From contig NZ_BFAY01000001.1 of assembly GCF_003112675.1 (NCBI RefSeq), positions 100,398-164,397 on the forward strand: a DNA stretch of 64,000 nucleotides. The letters are read 5' to 3'. The stretch is from Leptospira johnsonii (GTDB taxonomy: Bacteria; Spirochaetota; Leptospiria; Leptospirales; Leptospiraceae). The notes beneath the pieces were generated by a model. It was not told the DNA's origin, did not search any database, and was given only the letters and a program-made list of their open reading frames with translations. The position numbers were made by a program, and so were the translations under genes. Shown here piece by piece: positions 26,757-36,870 of this stretch. Every line of letters begins with the position of its first letter. The stretch's first letter is position 1.

Positions 26757-29700
26757 ATGTTAAACCTTGACGAACAGTTGCGGATCCAAAAATACTTGGA
26801 GGAGAACGGTCTATATGACAAGTCCTTCGAGCGCGATAACTGCGGAGTAGGCTTCGTCGCTTCTTATAAGGGCGAGTCCAGTCACCGAGTAGTATCCATG
26901 GGTTTGAAGGCGGTCGCATGCCTTACCCACCGCGGAGCCGTAGATGCAGATATGCAAACCGGAGACGGCGCCGGTATCATGATCCGTATCCCTAAAAAAC
27001 TGTTTGCGAAGTACATCGAAGATATGGGCCATAGACGTCCTGACGAGGATTCTATCGGTGTTGGGATGGTGTTCCTACCAAGAGAGGACATAGACAAACA
27101 AGATGTTTGCCGAAGCCTCATCGAGTCAGCACTCATGCAATTCAACTTCAAGCTATATGCTTGGAGATATGTTCCAGTAAATCCTGAGGTTTTAGGACCT
27201 AAGGCGAACGCTTCTCGTCCTCAGATCGAACAAGTATTGATCGGCAAACCGGAAGGAATGTCGAACGACGAGTTCGAGACAAAGTTATTCCTCATCCAGA
27301 AAAAAGTGATGAGAGATGCGCTCAAACTTTCCATGAGCGAGGACTTTTATATTTGTTCCTTCTCTTCGGAAAGGATCACCTTTAAAGGATTATTCAACGG
27401 AAACCAGGTCTCTCAATTTTATGAAGATCTAAAAAGTGAGGATATGGTTTCTCCTTATTGTATCTTCCATCAAAGATATTCCACCAACACGTTCCCAAGC
27501 TGGGCATTGGCTCAGCCTTTCCGTATTCTTGCGCATAACGGAGAGATTAATACGATTGTAGGGAACAGGATTTGGATGCTCGCAAGAGAAGAAGAACTTG
27601 CCTGCGAAAAATGGGGAGAGTTCCAAAAAGAGATCCATCCGATCATTAGACCTCATTTATCCGACTCCGCAAGTTTGGACAATGCTATGGAAGCGATCGT
27701 ACGTTCAGGTAAGGACGTTCTTCATGCCAAAGCTATGCTAATTCCGAATGCATGGAGTAAGAACTTCCAGATGTCCGAAGGACTGAAAGCATTCTACGAA
27801 TATAATAACACTCTGACCGAACCATGGGACGGACCGGCTGCTCTCGCATTTGCAGAAGGAGATTGGGTCGGAGGAAGTTTAGATAGAAACGGACTTCGTC
27901 CTGCAAGATATGTAGTGACCGAAGACGGACTAGTTGTAATGGGTTCCGAAACCGGTTTAGTTCATATTGACGAAGAGATCATCACCAAAAAAGGAAGATT
28001 GGGACCGGGCGATATGCTCGCGATCAATCTGAAAGAAGGTAAGATCTATTTCAATGAGGACGTCAACGCTCTATTCGAGAAAAAATACGATTATAGAGAA
28101 TGGTCCAAAGAGAATGTAGAATATCTGGACCAAACCATCGATGAATCGATTACTAAAACCATCACTTATTCCGGAGACGAACTGAGAAGAAGACAGATCT
28201 TATTCGCATATTCTCCATACAAACAAAAAGCGGTGATCAAACCTCAGGCGATCGCAGGAAAAGAAGCAATCGGTTCTATGGGAGACGATACTCCTTTGTC
28301 TATCTTGATGCTTTCTCGTATCGGATTGTATACATACTTCCGCCAGAGATTTGCGCAGGTAACAAATCCGCCGATCGACTATCTGAGAGAGAAGGGAGTA
28401 ACTTCTCTTTATACTCGTTTAGTGAAGAAGACAAATCTTTTCGCAGACGAAAAACCTCAGAACTGTCTAGTACTTTCTCATCCGTATCTGACCAATCTTG
28501 GTTTACAAAGAATTAGGGATAAGGACGGAAAACAATACAAGGTAGTTACCTTAGACGCGACTTTCGAAGCTCATCATGAGCCGGACGCTGCAAGAAATTA
28601 TCTTGAACGTGCTTTGGATCAGTTACTTGCGGATGCTGTAAAGGCTGCGGAATCAGAAGTAAATATCCTAATTCTTTCCGACAAAAAATTGAACAAGGAT
28701 CGCGCGCCTATCCCTATGGAATTGGCGGTGGCAGCGGTCCATAACCACTTGATCCGCAACAAAAAACGTGCGGCTACAAGCATTCTTGTTGAGACAGGAT
28801 CTGCATTCGAAATCCATAATGTGGCTGTTCTTCTAGGATACGGAGCTTCCGGTGTGAATAGTTACCTGATCTGGGACACTCTTCATGACCTATGGTCCAA
28901 GGGAGATTTCGATCTAGAAGACGGAACTCGTCCTTCTTTCGCTACTCTTTGCACCAATTATCGTGCGGGAGTTGATGACGGACTTCTGAAGATCATGTCC
29001 AAGATGGGAATTTCCATCATGTCTTCCTATGTAGGTGGACAGGTATTCGAAGCAATTGGACTTTCTAGAACTCTGATCTCTAAATACTTCCCCGGAACTT
29101 ATTCCAGAATTTCAGGAATTGGTATCGGTGGTATCGAGCAGAACATTCTGCGCAACCACGACTCCGCATTCAATAAAGAGATCAATCCGGAAGACTTTAT
29201 CTCCGAGAAGGACGACCAACCTCATAGATGGTCTCCTAAAGTAGTAAAATTCATCCGCAAAGCTGCGGTGGATAACGACTACGAAGCATTCTTGGAAGCT
29301 TCTAAACTAATGGAAGAAAGTGATCCGATCAATATCCGAGATCTATTCGATTTCGTGGATCGTGCTCCTGTTCCAATTGAAGAAGTGGAAACTGTTTCGG
29401 AGATCCAAAAACGTTTCTTAACCCCAGGTATGAGCCATGGCGCTCTTTCCATCGAAGCTCACACCGACCTTGCGATCGCAATGAACCGTTTGGGCTCTAA
29501 GTCTTCATCGGGCGAAGGTGGAGAACATCCGTCTCGTTACGTTGTGGATGAGAAGGGTGACTTGGCGAATTCTTCCATTAAGCAGGTAGCTTCCGGAAGA
29601 TTCGGCGTAACTTCAGAATATCTAAACTCAGCAAAAGAGTTGGAGATCAAGATCGCTCAGGGAGCAAAACCTGGAGAAGGTGGACAGCTTCCAGGCAAGA

Positions 29701-31244
29701 AGAACAACGAGGAGATCGCGACGAACCGTCATACTCCTCAGGGAATCGATCTGATTTCTCCGCCTCCTCACCACGATATTTATTCTATCGAGGACTTGTC
29801 TCAGTTGATCTATGACTTGAAACAAGCTAACCATACCGCTCAGGTTTCCGTAAAACTTGTTTCCGAAGCGGGAGTCGGAACGATCGCTGCAGGTGTTGCT
29901 AAAGCAAACGCCGACGTGATCTTGATCTCAGGGCATGTGGGAGGAACCGGAGCAGCTTCTCTTACTTCTATCAAACATGCAGGATCTCCTTGGGAGCTTG
30001 GACTTTCTGAAACACATCAAGTTTTAGTAATGAATGGTCTGCGTGATAGAGTAGTCCTCCGTACCGACGGTGGTATCGTTTCCGGAAGGGACGTGATCAT
30101 TGCTGCCTGTTTAGGCGCAGAAGAATACGGAATTGGAACTGCTTCCCTTGTCGCATTAGGTTGTATCATGGCAAGAAAATGCCATCTGAATAACTGTCCT
30201 ACAGGGATTGCTACTCAAGATCCTAAGTTCAGAGCGAAATATAAAGGGTCTCCCGATCAGGTCGCTAATCTAATGACACTTCTAGCAATGGAAGTTCGCG
30301 AATATTTGGCGAAGTTAGGATTCCGCTCCATGGACGAGATCATCGGAAGAACTGACCTTCTGAAACAGATCACACGTTACGAGCAAGACCGTTTGGATTC
30401 TTTGGATTTGAATCCGATCTTGGTCCGTCTTCCTCTTCTTTACGATCCTAAGAAGAAAAAAGACAGATTCGTAAGAAGAGAATCCGTAGGAGAAGTCCTG
30501 GACGATCGTATCTTAAAAGATGCTGAACCTGCGTTAGAAGGAAAAACTTCCATGTCTCTTTCTTATTCTGTGAAGAATACGAATAGAACTGTAGGAGCAA
30601 AAGTTTCCGGAATTATCGCACGCAAATATGGATCCAAAGGTCTTCCTGGAAAACTGGAAATCATTCTTGAAGGAACTGCAGGTCAGTCCTTAGGAGCATG
30701 GCTCGTGAAAGGAGTGCAGATCACTCTTCATGGGGACGCAAACGACTATGTAGGAAAGGGACTCTGCGGTGGAACCATCGTGATCCGCAAACATAGACGT
30801 TCCAAATTGAAACCATACGAGAACGTGATCATCGGTAATACCTGTCTTTACGGTGCTACTTCCGGAAAACTTTTCAGTTCCGGTAGAGCTGGAGAAAGAT
30901 TCGGGGTCAGAAACTCCGGAGCGGACGCAGTAGTAGGCGGAGCAGGTGACCACTTCTTAGAGTATATGACCAGTGGAACCATCGTTTGTTTGGGAACAGT
31001 CGGTAAGAATATGGGTGCCGGTATGACCGGAGGAAGCGCTTATTTCTTCCAAAAAGATTGGGAATTGGAACCTTTAATCAACAAAGAATACGTGAAAATC
31101 GTAGATCTAGAAAACGAAGATTACGATATCATAAAGTCTTTGATTACGGAACACACTAAGTTGACCGGATCTGATCTTTCAGAAGAGATCTTGAAAACTT
31201 GGGATGCTTCCAAAAAATATTTCGTGAAAGTTACTCCTAAATAA
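26757..31244 (+). CDS. gltB: Glutamate synthase large subunit
   Basis: 2-oxoglutarate plus glutamine gives two glutamates, the main ammonium-assimilation step. The 1495-residue protein has the full order of domains. A 28-residue propeptide ends before the glutaminase nucleophile C29 (DNCGVGFVASY). The amidotransferase domain shows PSWALAQPFRILAHNGEINT. The central domain and the FMN-binding synthase domain (SGHVGGTGAASLTSIKHAG) follow. The [3Fe-4S] cysteines are C1136, C1142 and C1147 (CIMARKCHLNNC), ahead of the C-terminal beta-helix (GKGLCGGTIVIRKHRRSK). An AGAGGAACC ribosome binding site is visible. The small subunit gltD is not adjacent, so it must be elsewhere, or the enzyme may use ferredoxin. 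Confidence 0.97.
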   Translation: MLNLDEQLRIQKYLEENGLYDKSFERDNCGVGFVASYKGESSHRVVSMGLKAVACLTHRGAVDADMQTGDGAGIMIRIPKKLFAKYIEDMGHRRPDEDSIGVGMVFLPREDIDKQDVCRSLIESALMQFNFKLYAWRYVPVNPEVLGPKANASRPQIEQVLIGKPEGMSNDEFETKLFLIQKKVMRDALKLSMSEDFYICSFSSERITFKGLFNGNQVSQFYEDLKSEDMVSPYCIFHQRYSTNTFPSWALAQPFRILAHNGEINTIVGNRIWMLAREEELACEKWGEFQKEIHPIIRPHLSDSASLDNAMEAIVRSGKDVLHAKAMLIPNAWSKNFQMSEGLKAFYEYNNTLTEPWDGPAALAFAEGDWVGGSLDRNGLRPARYVVTEDGLVVMGSETGLVHIDEEIITKKGRLGPGDMLAINLKEGKIYFNEDVNALFEKKYDYREWSKENVEYLDQTIDESITKTITYSGDELRRRQILFAYSPYKQKAVIKPQAIAGKEAIGSMGDDTPLSILMLSRIGLYTYFRQRFAQVTNPPIDYLREKGVTSLYTRLVKKTNLFADEKPQNCLVLSHPYLTNLGLQRIRDKDGKQYKVVTLDATFEAHHEPDAARNYLERALDQLLADAVKAAESEVNILILSDKKLNKDRAPIPMELAVAAVHNHLIRNKKRAATSILVETGSAFEIHNVAVLLGYGASGVNSYLIWDTLHDLWSKGDFDLEDGTRPSFATLCTNYRAGVDDGLLKIMSKMGISIMSSYVGGQVFEAIGLSRTLISKYFPGTYSRISGIGIGGIEQNILRNHDSAFNKEINPEDFISEKDDQPHRWSPKVVKFIRKAAVDNDYEAFLEASKLMEESDPINIRDLFDFVDRAPVPIEEVETVSEIQKRFLTPGMSHGALSIEAHTDLAIAMNRLGSKSSSGEGGEHPSRYVVDEKGDLANSSIKQVASGRFGVTSEYLNSAKELEIKIAQGAKPGEGGQLPGKKNNEEIATNRHTPQGIDLISPPPHHDIYSIEDLSQLIYDLKQANHTAQVSVKLVSEAGVGTIAAGVAKANADVILISGHVGGTGAASLTSIKHAGSPWELGLSETHQVLVMNGLRDRVVLRTDGGIVSGRDVIIAACLGAEEYGIGTASLVALGCIMARKCHLNNCPTGIATQDPKFRAKYKGSPDQVANLMTLLAMEVREYLAKLGFRSMDEIIGRTDLLKQITRYEQDRLDSLDLNPILVRLPLLYDPKKKKDRFVRRESVGEVLDDRILKDAEPALEGKTSMSLSYSVKNTNRTVGAKVSGIIARKYGSKGLPGKLEIILEGTAGQSLGAWLVKGVQITLHGDANDYVGKGLCGGTIVIRKHRRSKLKPYENVIIGNTCLYGATSGKLFSSGRAGERFGVRNSGADAVVGGAGDHFLEYMTSGTIVCLGTVGKNMGAGMTGGSAYFFQKDWELEPLINKEYVKIVDLENEDYDIIKSLITEHTKLTGSDLSEEILKTWDASKKYFVKVTPK

Positions 31245-31275
31245 AGTAACATTCCGATCAATTTGTCCGATCTAG

Positions 31276-31327
31276 GGGCAAGGTTGTAATGAGTTCGAAG
31301 TGAATTCGGACTTAAAAGACCTTGCCC
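31276..31327 (+). terminator. Long two-part hairpin after gltB
   Basis: GGGCAAGGT (31276-31284) pairs with ACCTTGCCC (31319-31327), and an inner stem AGTTCGAA/TTCGGACT closes around GTGAA. No T-tract follows, so termination may depend on Rho, or the structure may be regulatory for the opg operon downstream. Confidence 0.5.
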
Positions 31328-31388
31328 TCTCTATGTACGGATGATAGACTGGTTTTGGCATTCGTCTTGCTGAAAGGAAAGTTACGAA

Positions 31389-32993
31389 TTGTTAAGATTA
31401 CATATAATTCTGGCCTTTGTGGCAACAGCTTTGCTCTTTGCCGTCGCAGATAGACAGCAAAGGCGGGATAGAGAAGAACCCGATTTCTCTTCTTCTCCCT
31501 TATTGAGTGTGATGGAGGGGGAGATTTCCGACCACAATACTCATCCTACATTCAAGTTCTCATTTTCAGATCTCAAGATAAGAGCTAGAACATTATCTAA
31601 ACTACGTTACATTCCACCTAAACATTCCACTACAGATTTTTTGAAAGGTCTACCCTGGAACCAATACAAGAACATATTCTTTCGTCCTGAAAAATCAGTT
31701 TGGAAGAAGGAAGGAAATCCTTTCCAGCTACAGTTTTTGCATCCGGGTCATTTGTATAATACGAATGTACGGGTTTTCGAAGTAAGAGGGGACTATGCGA
31801 GAGAGATCCCATACGATCCTGCTTCATTCGATCTATCTAAACTAAAAGGTGTAGGAGAGCTTCCGCCTAATCTAGGTTATTCGGGTTTTAAGATCCATTT
31901 TCCGATCAATACACAAGAGCATACGGACGAGTTCGCAGTTTTCCAAGGTGCAAGTTATTATAGGATCATTTCTAAAAAACAATGGTATGGTCTTTCCGCT
32001 CGCGGGATCGCAGTCAATACCGGTATGCCTTATCCGGAAGACTTTCCTTCCTTTAGGGAGTTCTATGTTGTCAAACCGGACAAGACAGACTCTACGATTA
32101 CGGTTTATGCTTTATTAGATGGAAGGACCGCCACAGGAGCCTACGAATTCCAGATCACCCCAGGAAAGGTTTCCGCCGTAAAAGTAAATGCAGAGGTAAT
32201 TCTTAGGACCAAGGTAGATCGGCTCGGGATTGCTCCTTTGACCAGTATGTATTGGTACAGCGAGACTAGGGGAATTCCTAAGGGACAGGCTTATCCTGAG
32301 TCTCACGATTCGGACGGATTACTGATCCATTCCGGAAAAGGAGAATGGATTTGGAGGCCTCTGGACAATCCGAAACGTAGCACAACGTATTCTTTCTCGG
32401 ATGAAAATCCGAGAGGTTTTGGGCTCATCCAAAGAGACCGAGAATTCCAGAATTACCAACATAGCGAGATGAAATACCAACTCAGACCAAGCGCCTGGGT
32501 GGAGCCTGAAATTCCTTTTGGCAAAGGTTCTATTCATCTTTTGGAAAACCCGACCGTTCAGGATTCGGACGATAATATGGGAGCCTATTGGATGCCGGAG
32601 CCTCTTCCTCAGCCAGGAACTCCATTCGATTTTTCTTATACAGTTCGTTGGCCGGATACGGATCCGCTTCCTGACTCTATGGCAAAGGTCGTAGCCACTC
32701 GGATCGGAGACGCACAAGGAGATCCTGATCTGAAAATGTTCTATGTGGATTTCAAAAGTTCTAATTTAAGTTCTTTGGATCCGTTTGCATACATCCAAGC
32801 CAGAATAGATACCGGAGAAAATGCAGAATTATCCGAATATTCCGTTCAAAAGATAGAAGAGACAGGAGTATGGAGACTTACCTTCGGAGTGTATCCTAAA
32901 AATAAATTTAGGCCCTCCGATCTGAAAGCAGCATTGAGCAGAAACCAAGAGATCATTTCTGAAACCTGGAATTTCGTACTTGAGCCGAACTAA
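31389..32993 (+). CDS. opgG: Glucan biosynthesis protein G/D (OpgG family)
   Basis: This is a periplasmic protein required to build and branch osmoregulated periplasmic glucans (OPGs). The 534 residues start with a signal segment (HIILAFVATALLFAVA) and continue with the MdoG fold: FKFSFSDLKIRARTLSKL, YKNIFFRPEKSVW, FQLQFLHPGHLY, then AVFQGASYYR, YGLSARGIAVNTG and the C-terminal immunoglobulin-like domain. The start is TTG at 31389 with a GGAAAG ribosome binding site ten bases upstream. The next small gene overlaps its end by 14 bases and opgH follows, giving the classical G-H order with one extra gene in between. Confidence 0.9.
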   Translation: MLRLHIILAFVATALLFAVADRQQRRDREEPDFSSSPLLSVMEGEISDHNTHPTFKFSFSDLKIRARTLSKLRYIPPKHSTTDFLKGLPWNQYKNIFFRPEKSVWKKEGNPFQLQFLHPGHLYNTNVRVFEVRGDYAREIPYDPASFDLSKLKGVGELPPNLGYSGFKIHFPINTQEHTDEFAVFQGASYYRIISKKQWYGLSARGIAVNTGMPYPEDFPSFREFYVVKPDKTDSTITVYALLDGRTATGAYEFQITPGKVSAVKVNAEVILRTKVDRLGIAPLTSMYWYSETRGIPKGQAYPESHDSDGLLIHSGKGEWIWRPLDNPKRSTTYSFSDENPRGFGLIQRDREFQNYQHSEMKYQLRPSAWVEPEIPFGKGSIHLLENPTVQDSDDNMGAYWMPEPLPQPGTPFDFSYTVRWPDTDPLPDSMAKVVATRIGDAQGDPDLKMFYVDFKSSNLSSLDPFAYIQARIDTGENAELSEYSVQKIEETGVWRLTFGVYPKNKFRPSDLKAALSRNQEIISETWNFVLEPN

Positions 32994-33390
32994 GAGAAAA
33001 CAGGAAGATCTGAGCGACTCAGATCTTATGAAAAATCTTCATCTTTCCAAAGAATGGGAACGCTTGGAACTTTACCTGAGAGGAATGGGGATCGAAGATA
33101 GTTTGGAAATCCATAATACTCTTTCTAAGGTTTTCGAAAAATCCAAATCCTCCGACAAGAATATATTCGAAATTTTTAAAGAAGAAACTTCCGCAAAATT
33201 ACATCGTGATTGGGAGAGTCGCCTACCTCCTTTGGAACCGGGCTCCATGGTGCCTAGACCTATCGATTTTGGACCGCTTGCGGATCTGGTTTCTCCTTCT
33301 GCGGAAAAACCGGAGCCTGTTGCCTTGGTTCTGACCGCGTTATTTTGGGCTGCTGTTTATATATCTCTAGCTTTCTGGTATTTCTCATGA
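32980..33390 (+). CDS. Small single-pass membrane protein between opgG and opgH
   Basis: The product is 136 residues if it starts at TTG 32980, overlapping the end of opgG; an ATG at 33028 would give 120 residues and follows a perfect 10-bp hairpin. It is mostly charged and helical, followed by a Pro-rich region (LPPLEPGSMVPRPIDFGP) and one C-terminal transmembrane helix (LVLTALFWAAVYISLAFWYF). That places the bulk in the cytoplasm as a tail-anchored protein. Its stop overlaps the opgH start (ATGA). I know of no named OPG component with this form; the context suggests a partner or regulator of the OpgH glucosyltransferase. Confidence 0.75.
   Translation: MSRTKRKQEDLSDSDLMKNLHLSKEWERLELYLRGMGIEDSLEIHNTLSKVFEKSKSSDKNIFEIFKEETSAKLHRDWESRLPPLEPGSMVPRPIDFGPLADLVSPSAEKPEPVALVLTALFWAAVYISLAFWYFS
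33005..33027 (+). promoter_or_regulatory. Perfect hairpin at the start of the small opg gene
   Basis: AAGATCTGAG (33005-33014) and CTCAGATCTT (33018-33027) are perfectly complementary with a CGA loop. The next base begins an in-frame ATG (33028), and GGAAG lies at the left foot. Folding would either hide the start or bring the GGAAG next to the ATG. Confidence 0.55.
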
Positions 33391-35561
33391 ATGCGGGAAC
33401 TTTTCCTACGGGTCTTGCGGAGCCGGATGGTATCTTAAAGGAAGCGTTCGATTCCAGAAAATTTACGTATAGAAGGTTGGGATTCGTTGGAGTTCTGGGA
33501 CTTCTATCCTTATTCGGGATCTATTTAGAATATCGTTTTCTTTTAATAAACGGGATCTCTCCTCTGGAATGGGCGACCTTACTCTTATTCTGCTTTTTAT
33601 TTCCTTTATTAGCGTTCGGAGCTACGACTGCGATTTTTGGTGCAATCCAAAGAATTAGAGGAGGAGATCCTACACGTATCTCAGGTTTGATTGCGGGACA
33701 AAAAGTTAGCCCGAAGGAACTCCCACCCACCGCTGTAGTCATTCCGATTCACTGTGAAGATGTGGCCAGAGTTGCAGCCGGTCTAGAATCCATGATGAAG
33801 TCTGCAGCCTCAGTTGGCCTGGGGGAGAACCTAGACTTCTTCTTATTATCGGACACTACTGATCCTGATATCTGGCTGCAGGAGGAGAAGGCATTCTCCA
33901 AACTTTCCAGAAAACCGGAAACAAAGGGAAGGGTTTATTACAGGAAAAGAAGGATTAACCTAAATAAAAAATCGGGAAATATCGCGGACTTCTGTAGGAG
34001 ATGGGGAAGACGTTATAGATATATGATCGTCTTAGACGCGGACAGTTTGGTCACAGGTGATTGTATGCTGAATCTGATCCGCCTTATGGAAGCAGTGCCT
34101 AACGCAGGCATTATACAAACAGTTCCAAAGATCATCCGAGGCAAAAGTTTATTCCAAAGAATGGCACAATTCGGGACCTGGCTGGGCAATCCAATCTTTG
34201 GAGCGGGATCGTATTATTGGCAGGTGTTTTCCGGACCTTTTTGGGGCCATAATGCGATCGTAAGGTTGAAACCTTTTATGGAACACTGCGGACTTCCCGG
34301 TTTGCCCGGAGAAAGTGCCGTAGGTGGAAAGATCCTTTCTCACGATACGGTAGAAGCAGCCTTAATTAGAAAAGCTGGATATACAGTTTGGTTCGCATAC
34401 GACTTAGAAGGCTCTTACGAGGAATGTCCTCCCAATCTTCTAGAAAGTCTGAAAAGAGACAATCGATGGTGCCAAGGAAATTTGCAACATTTCTGGTTTT
34501 TGTTCGTCGGAGGCTTACGTATCTCCAGTAGGATCCATATTCTCTTGGGCATCCTATCTTACGGAAGTTCTCTTCTTTGGGCATTGTTACTCGTCGCAAC
34601 TAGTTTTACAGTTATGGCGGATACGGACTATTACCGTTTGGCTTCTATTCCGGAAGAATGGGCACAATTCCAAGAGAGTATGTATCTTCCCGTATTTTAT
34701 GGATTGCAGATTTATACTATTCTAATATTGTTCATGCCTAGGATACTTTCCTTTTTGGACGGTCTATTTTTCCGTAGGAAAGAAAGCGGGATCGGATTTT
34801 TCTCGTTTATCTTTTCCTTTCTGATCGAGTTTATTCAGTCGGTGATCTTGGCTCCTGCTTATATGGTCCAATACACGCGATTCCTTTGGATGACTTTTTG
34901 GAATAGAAAGATAGAATGGGGACCTCAAAACAGGGATTCGACCCAAGGGATCGATAGAATGGCCGCAGCTCGAGCCTTACTTCCCCAAGCATTTTATGGT
35001 ACAGGAATTTCGATCTGGTTATTCGTGTACTATCCTGTACTTTTTTATTGGTTATTACCGATTACAGGCGGTTGGCTTCTTTCTTATTTCTGGGCAGTAT
35101 GGACTTCTTCCTCAAAACAAGGAGAAATTTGGAAAAGAAGGGGACTTCTTTTAACTCCGGAAGAAACCAAAGGGAATATTCTTTTGTCAGATACAGAAAA
35201 TTTGGAAAAAGAATATTCCGAGTTCTTGGATGGAATGGGATCGGGCAGAGGGATTTTTCTTTCGGTTGTGGATCCTCTTCTGTTTCGTTTCCATACTTCT
35301 CGTTTGAGGACCAGAAAAAAAGAATCGGATGCACGTAAAAGATATATGGACGTTTTGGTTTCTAGTTGGAAAGAATCCGGTCCTGATTCTTTAAATCCTA
35401 AGGAGATGAGTCGACTTCTTTGGGATAAGCGTACATTGAACGATCTTCATTTCTGGTTTTGGGAAACAGATCTTTCTAAAACTCACCCTTGGTGGAAGGA
35501 AAGATTTTTAGAATACCAAACCAGGATACGGAAAGAACAGATCGTCTCCTGGTTTAAATAG
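33387..35561 (+). CDS. opgH: Glucan biosynthesis glucosyltransferase H
   Basis: This inner-membrane processive GT2 enzyme polymerises the beta-1,2-glucan backbone of OPGs from UDP-glucose and passes it to the periplasm. From ATG 33387 it has 724 residues. Two N-terminal membrane helices are followed by the cytosolic glycosyltransferase domain with VIPIHCEDVARVAAGL, the DxD-like LDADS, the acceptor-site LSHDTVEAALIRKAGY and the RDNRWCQGN motif equivalent to QxxRW. At least four further membrane helices come after. The start overlaps the stop of the small membrane-protein gene (ATGA). It ends two bases from the convergent cyclopropane synthase gene. Confidence 0.9.
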   Translation: MNAGTFPTGLAEPDGILKEAFDSRKFTYRRLGFVGVLGLLSLFGIYLEYRFLLINGISPLEWATLLLFCFLFPLLAFGATTAIFGAIQRIRGGDPTRISGLIAGQKVSPKELPPTAVVIPIHCEDVARVAAGLESMMKSAASVGLGENLDFFLLSDTTDPDIWLQEEKAFSKLSRKPETKGRVYYRKRRINLNKKSGNIADFCRRWGRRYRYMIVLDADSLVTGDCMLNLIRLMEAVPNAGIIQTVPKIIRGKSLFQRMAQFGTWLGNPIFGAGSYYWQVFSGPFWGHNAIVRLKPFMEHCGLPGLPGESAVGGKILSHDTVEAALIRKAGYTVWFAYDLEGSYEECPPNLLESLKRDNRWCQGNLQHFWFLFVGGLRISSRIHILLGILSYGSSLLWALLLVATSFTVMADTDYYRLASIPEEWAQFQESMYLPVFYGLQIYTILILFMPRILSFLDGLFFRRKESGIGFFSFIFSFLIEFIQSVILAPAYMVQYTRFLWMTFWNRKIEWGPQNRDSTQGIDRMAAARALLPQAFYGTGISIWLFVYYPVLFYWLLPITGGWLLSYFWAVWTSSSKQGEIWKRRGLLLTPEETKGNILLSDTENLEKEYSEFLDGMGSGRGIFLSVVDPLLFRFHTSRLRTRKKESDARKRYMDVLVSSWKESGPDSLNPKEMSRLLWDKRTLNDLHFWFWETDLSKTHPWWKERFLEYQTRIRKEQIVSWFK

Positions 35562-35563
35562 TT

Positions 35564-36682
35564 TTAGCGAACTGCTTGGTATACTTCCTCTCTGTCTCCT
35601 TTTGAAAATACGAACTGCCAAAGTTGTATTTTTCGAGAACGGAACGCTCCAGCACAGCTTAGAAGATAAAACTCCCACATACGTCTGAATCTTTCTCCGT
35701 ACTTTTTCTGGATCTGGCTCCATCCATTTTCGAAATTATGATACCAAGCCATAAGCGTCTTGTCATAGTCGGGGCCGAAATTGTGAAGATCTTCCAATAC
35801 GAAAAGATTCTCACTCGCTTTTGTGATCTGTGCCGCAGAAGGAAGATGTGAATTTGGAAAGATATACTTTTCGATCCATCTATCGGTAACTTTATTAGAA
35901 TCATTGGAACCGATCGTATGAAGTAAAAATAGTCCCTTCTCCTTTAGAGATTTATAAACTATTTCCATATAGGTCCTGTAATTTTTATAACCCACGTGTT
36001 CCATTTGGCCTACGGAAAGGATAGAATCGAAATTGTCTTTTACGTCTCGATAATCCATCAATTCGTATTTTACTTTTAGGTCTTTGGATCTTTCTTCTGC
36101 TAACGCCAATTGTTCTTTAGAAACGCTGATTCCGAACACTTCTGTTCCGTATTCTTTGGCGGCATATCTGGCAAGTCCTCCCCAGCCACATCCTATATCC
36201 AGGACCTTCATGCCTGGTTGGAGGTCCAACTTCCTGCAAATCAAGTCCATTTTATTTTCTTGGGCCTTGTCTAAGGAGGTAGCATCCTTCCAGTAGGCGC
36301 AGGAATAAACCATTTCCTTGTCTAACATCAGCTCGAATAAATCATTTCCAAGATCGTAATGTCTTTCTCCGATCACAAAAGCTCTTCTTTTGGATTGGCG
36401 GTTTAATATTATGGATTCTAAATATAGAAATAGATTTCCCCAGGTCTTGGCAGCCTTTTCTATTCCTTTATCTAATAATCTTCTGACTGTTTCGTCGAAC
36501 CTACCGCATTCAAACCAACCGTTCATGTATGCTTCTCCTAAGCCAAGAGAACCGTTGGTTAATATTTTTTCGAATAGTCTATCGTCCTTTACTTGGATAT
36601 CCCAATCTGCAGCGCCTCCAAAGCTGACTCCTGCCCTTGCAAATAATTCTTCTACCTTACCGCGAACTCTTTCTTTCCACAT
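35564..36682 (-). CDS. Cyclopropane-fatty-acyl-phospholipid synthase
   Basis: This SAM-dependent enzyme adds a methylene bridge across double bonds of phospholipid acyl chains in the membrane. It has 372 residues from ATG 36682, which has an excellent GGGAGGA ribosome binding site; an earlier in-frame ATG at 36709 is unlikely. The family is supported by LGEAYMNGWFECGRFDETVR, the YDLGNDLFELMLDKEMVYSC segment, the SAM-binding loop VLDIGCGWGGLARYAAKEYG and the GFFLLHTIG-like LFLLHTIGS. Length and motif order match E. coli Cfa. Bacteria use it to stiffen membranes under stress. No operon partner is evident. Confidence 0.92.
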   Translation of the reverse strand: MWKERVRGKVEELFARAGVSFGGAADWDIQVKDDRLFEKILTNGSLGLGEAYMNGWFECGRFDETVRRLLDKGIEKAAKTWGNLFLYLESIILNRQSKRRAFVIGERHYDLGNDLFELMLDKEMVYSCAYWKDATSLDKAQENKMDLICRKLDLQPGMKVLDIGCGWGGLARYAAKEYGTEVFGISVSKEQLALAEERSKDLKVKYELMDYRDVKDNFDSILSVGQMEHVGYKNYRTYMEIVYKSLKEKGLFLLHTIGSNDSNKVTDRWIEKYIFPNSHLPSAAQITKASENLFVLEDLHNFGPDYDKTLMAWYHNFENGWSQIQKKYGERFRRMWEFYLLSCAGAFRSRKIQLWQFVFSKGDREEVYQAVR

Positions 36683-36870
36683 AATGTCCTCCCTAAAGAT
36701 AGATCGCAATGATCCGAGTAAGTTAACCTATTTATGGAAAGAGGAAAAGTAAAAAAATGATAGAGACTCCGTTCTAGTATGGGTTCTTCAAGTAAACAAT
36801 TGTTAGTTGGAAAGTAAGTTTGTATTCGAGTATTCTTGTGCCCATAAATACATGAAGAAATAAAGGTTTT

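Noticed and set aside
31276..31327. Riboswitch between gltB and opgG
   Set aside because: The two-part hairpin does not match any riboswitch consensus I know and lies closer to the gltB end. It is better read as a terminator-like structure.
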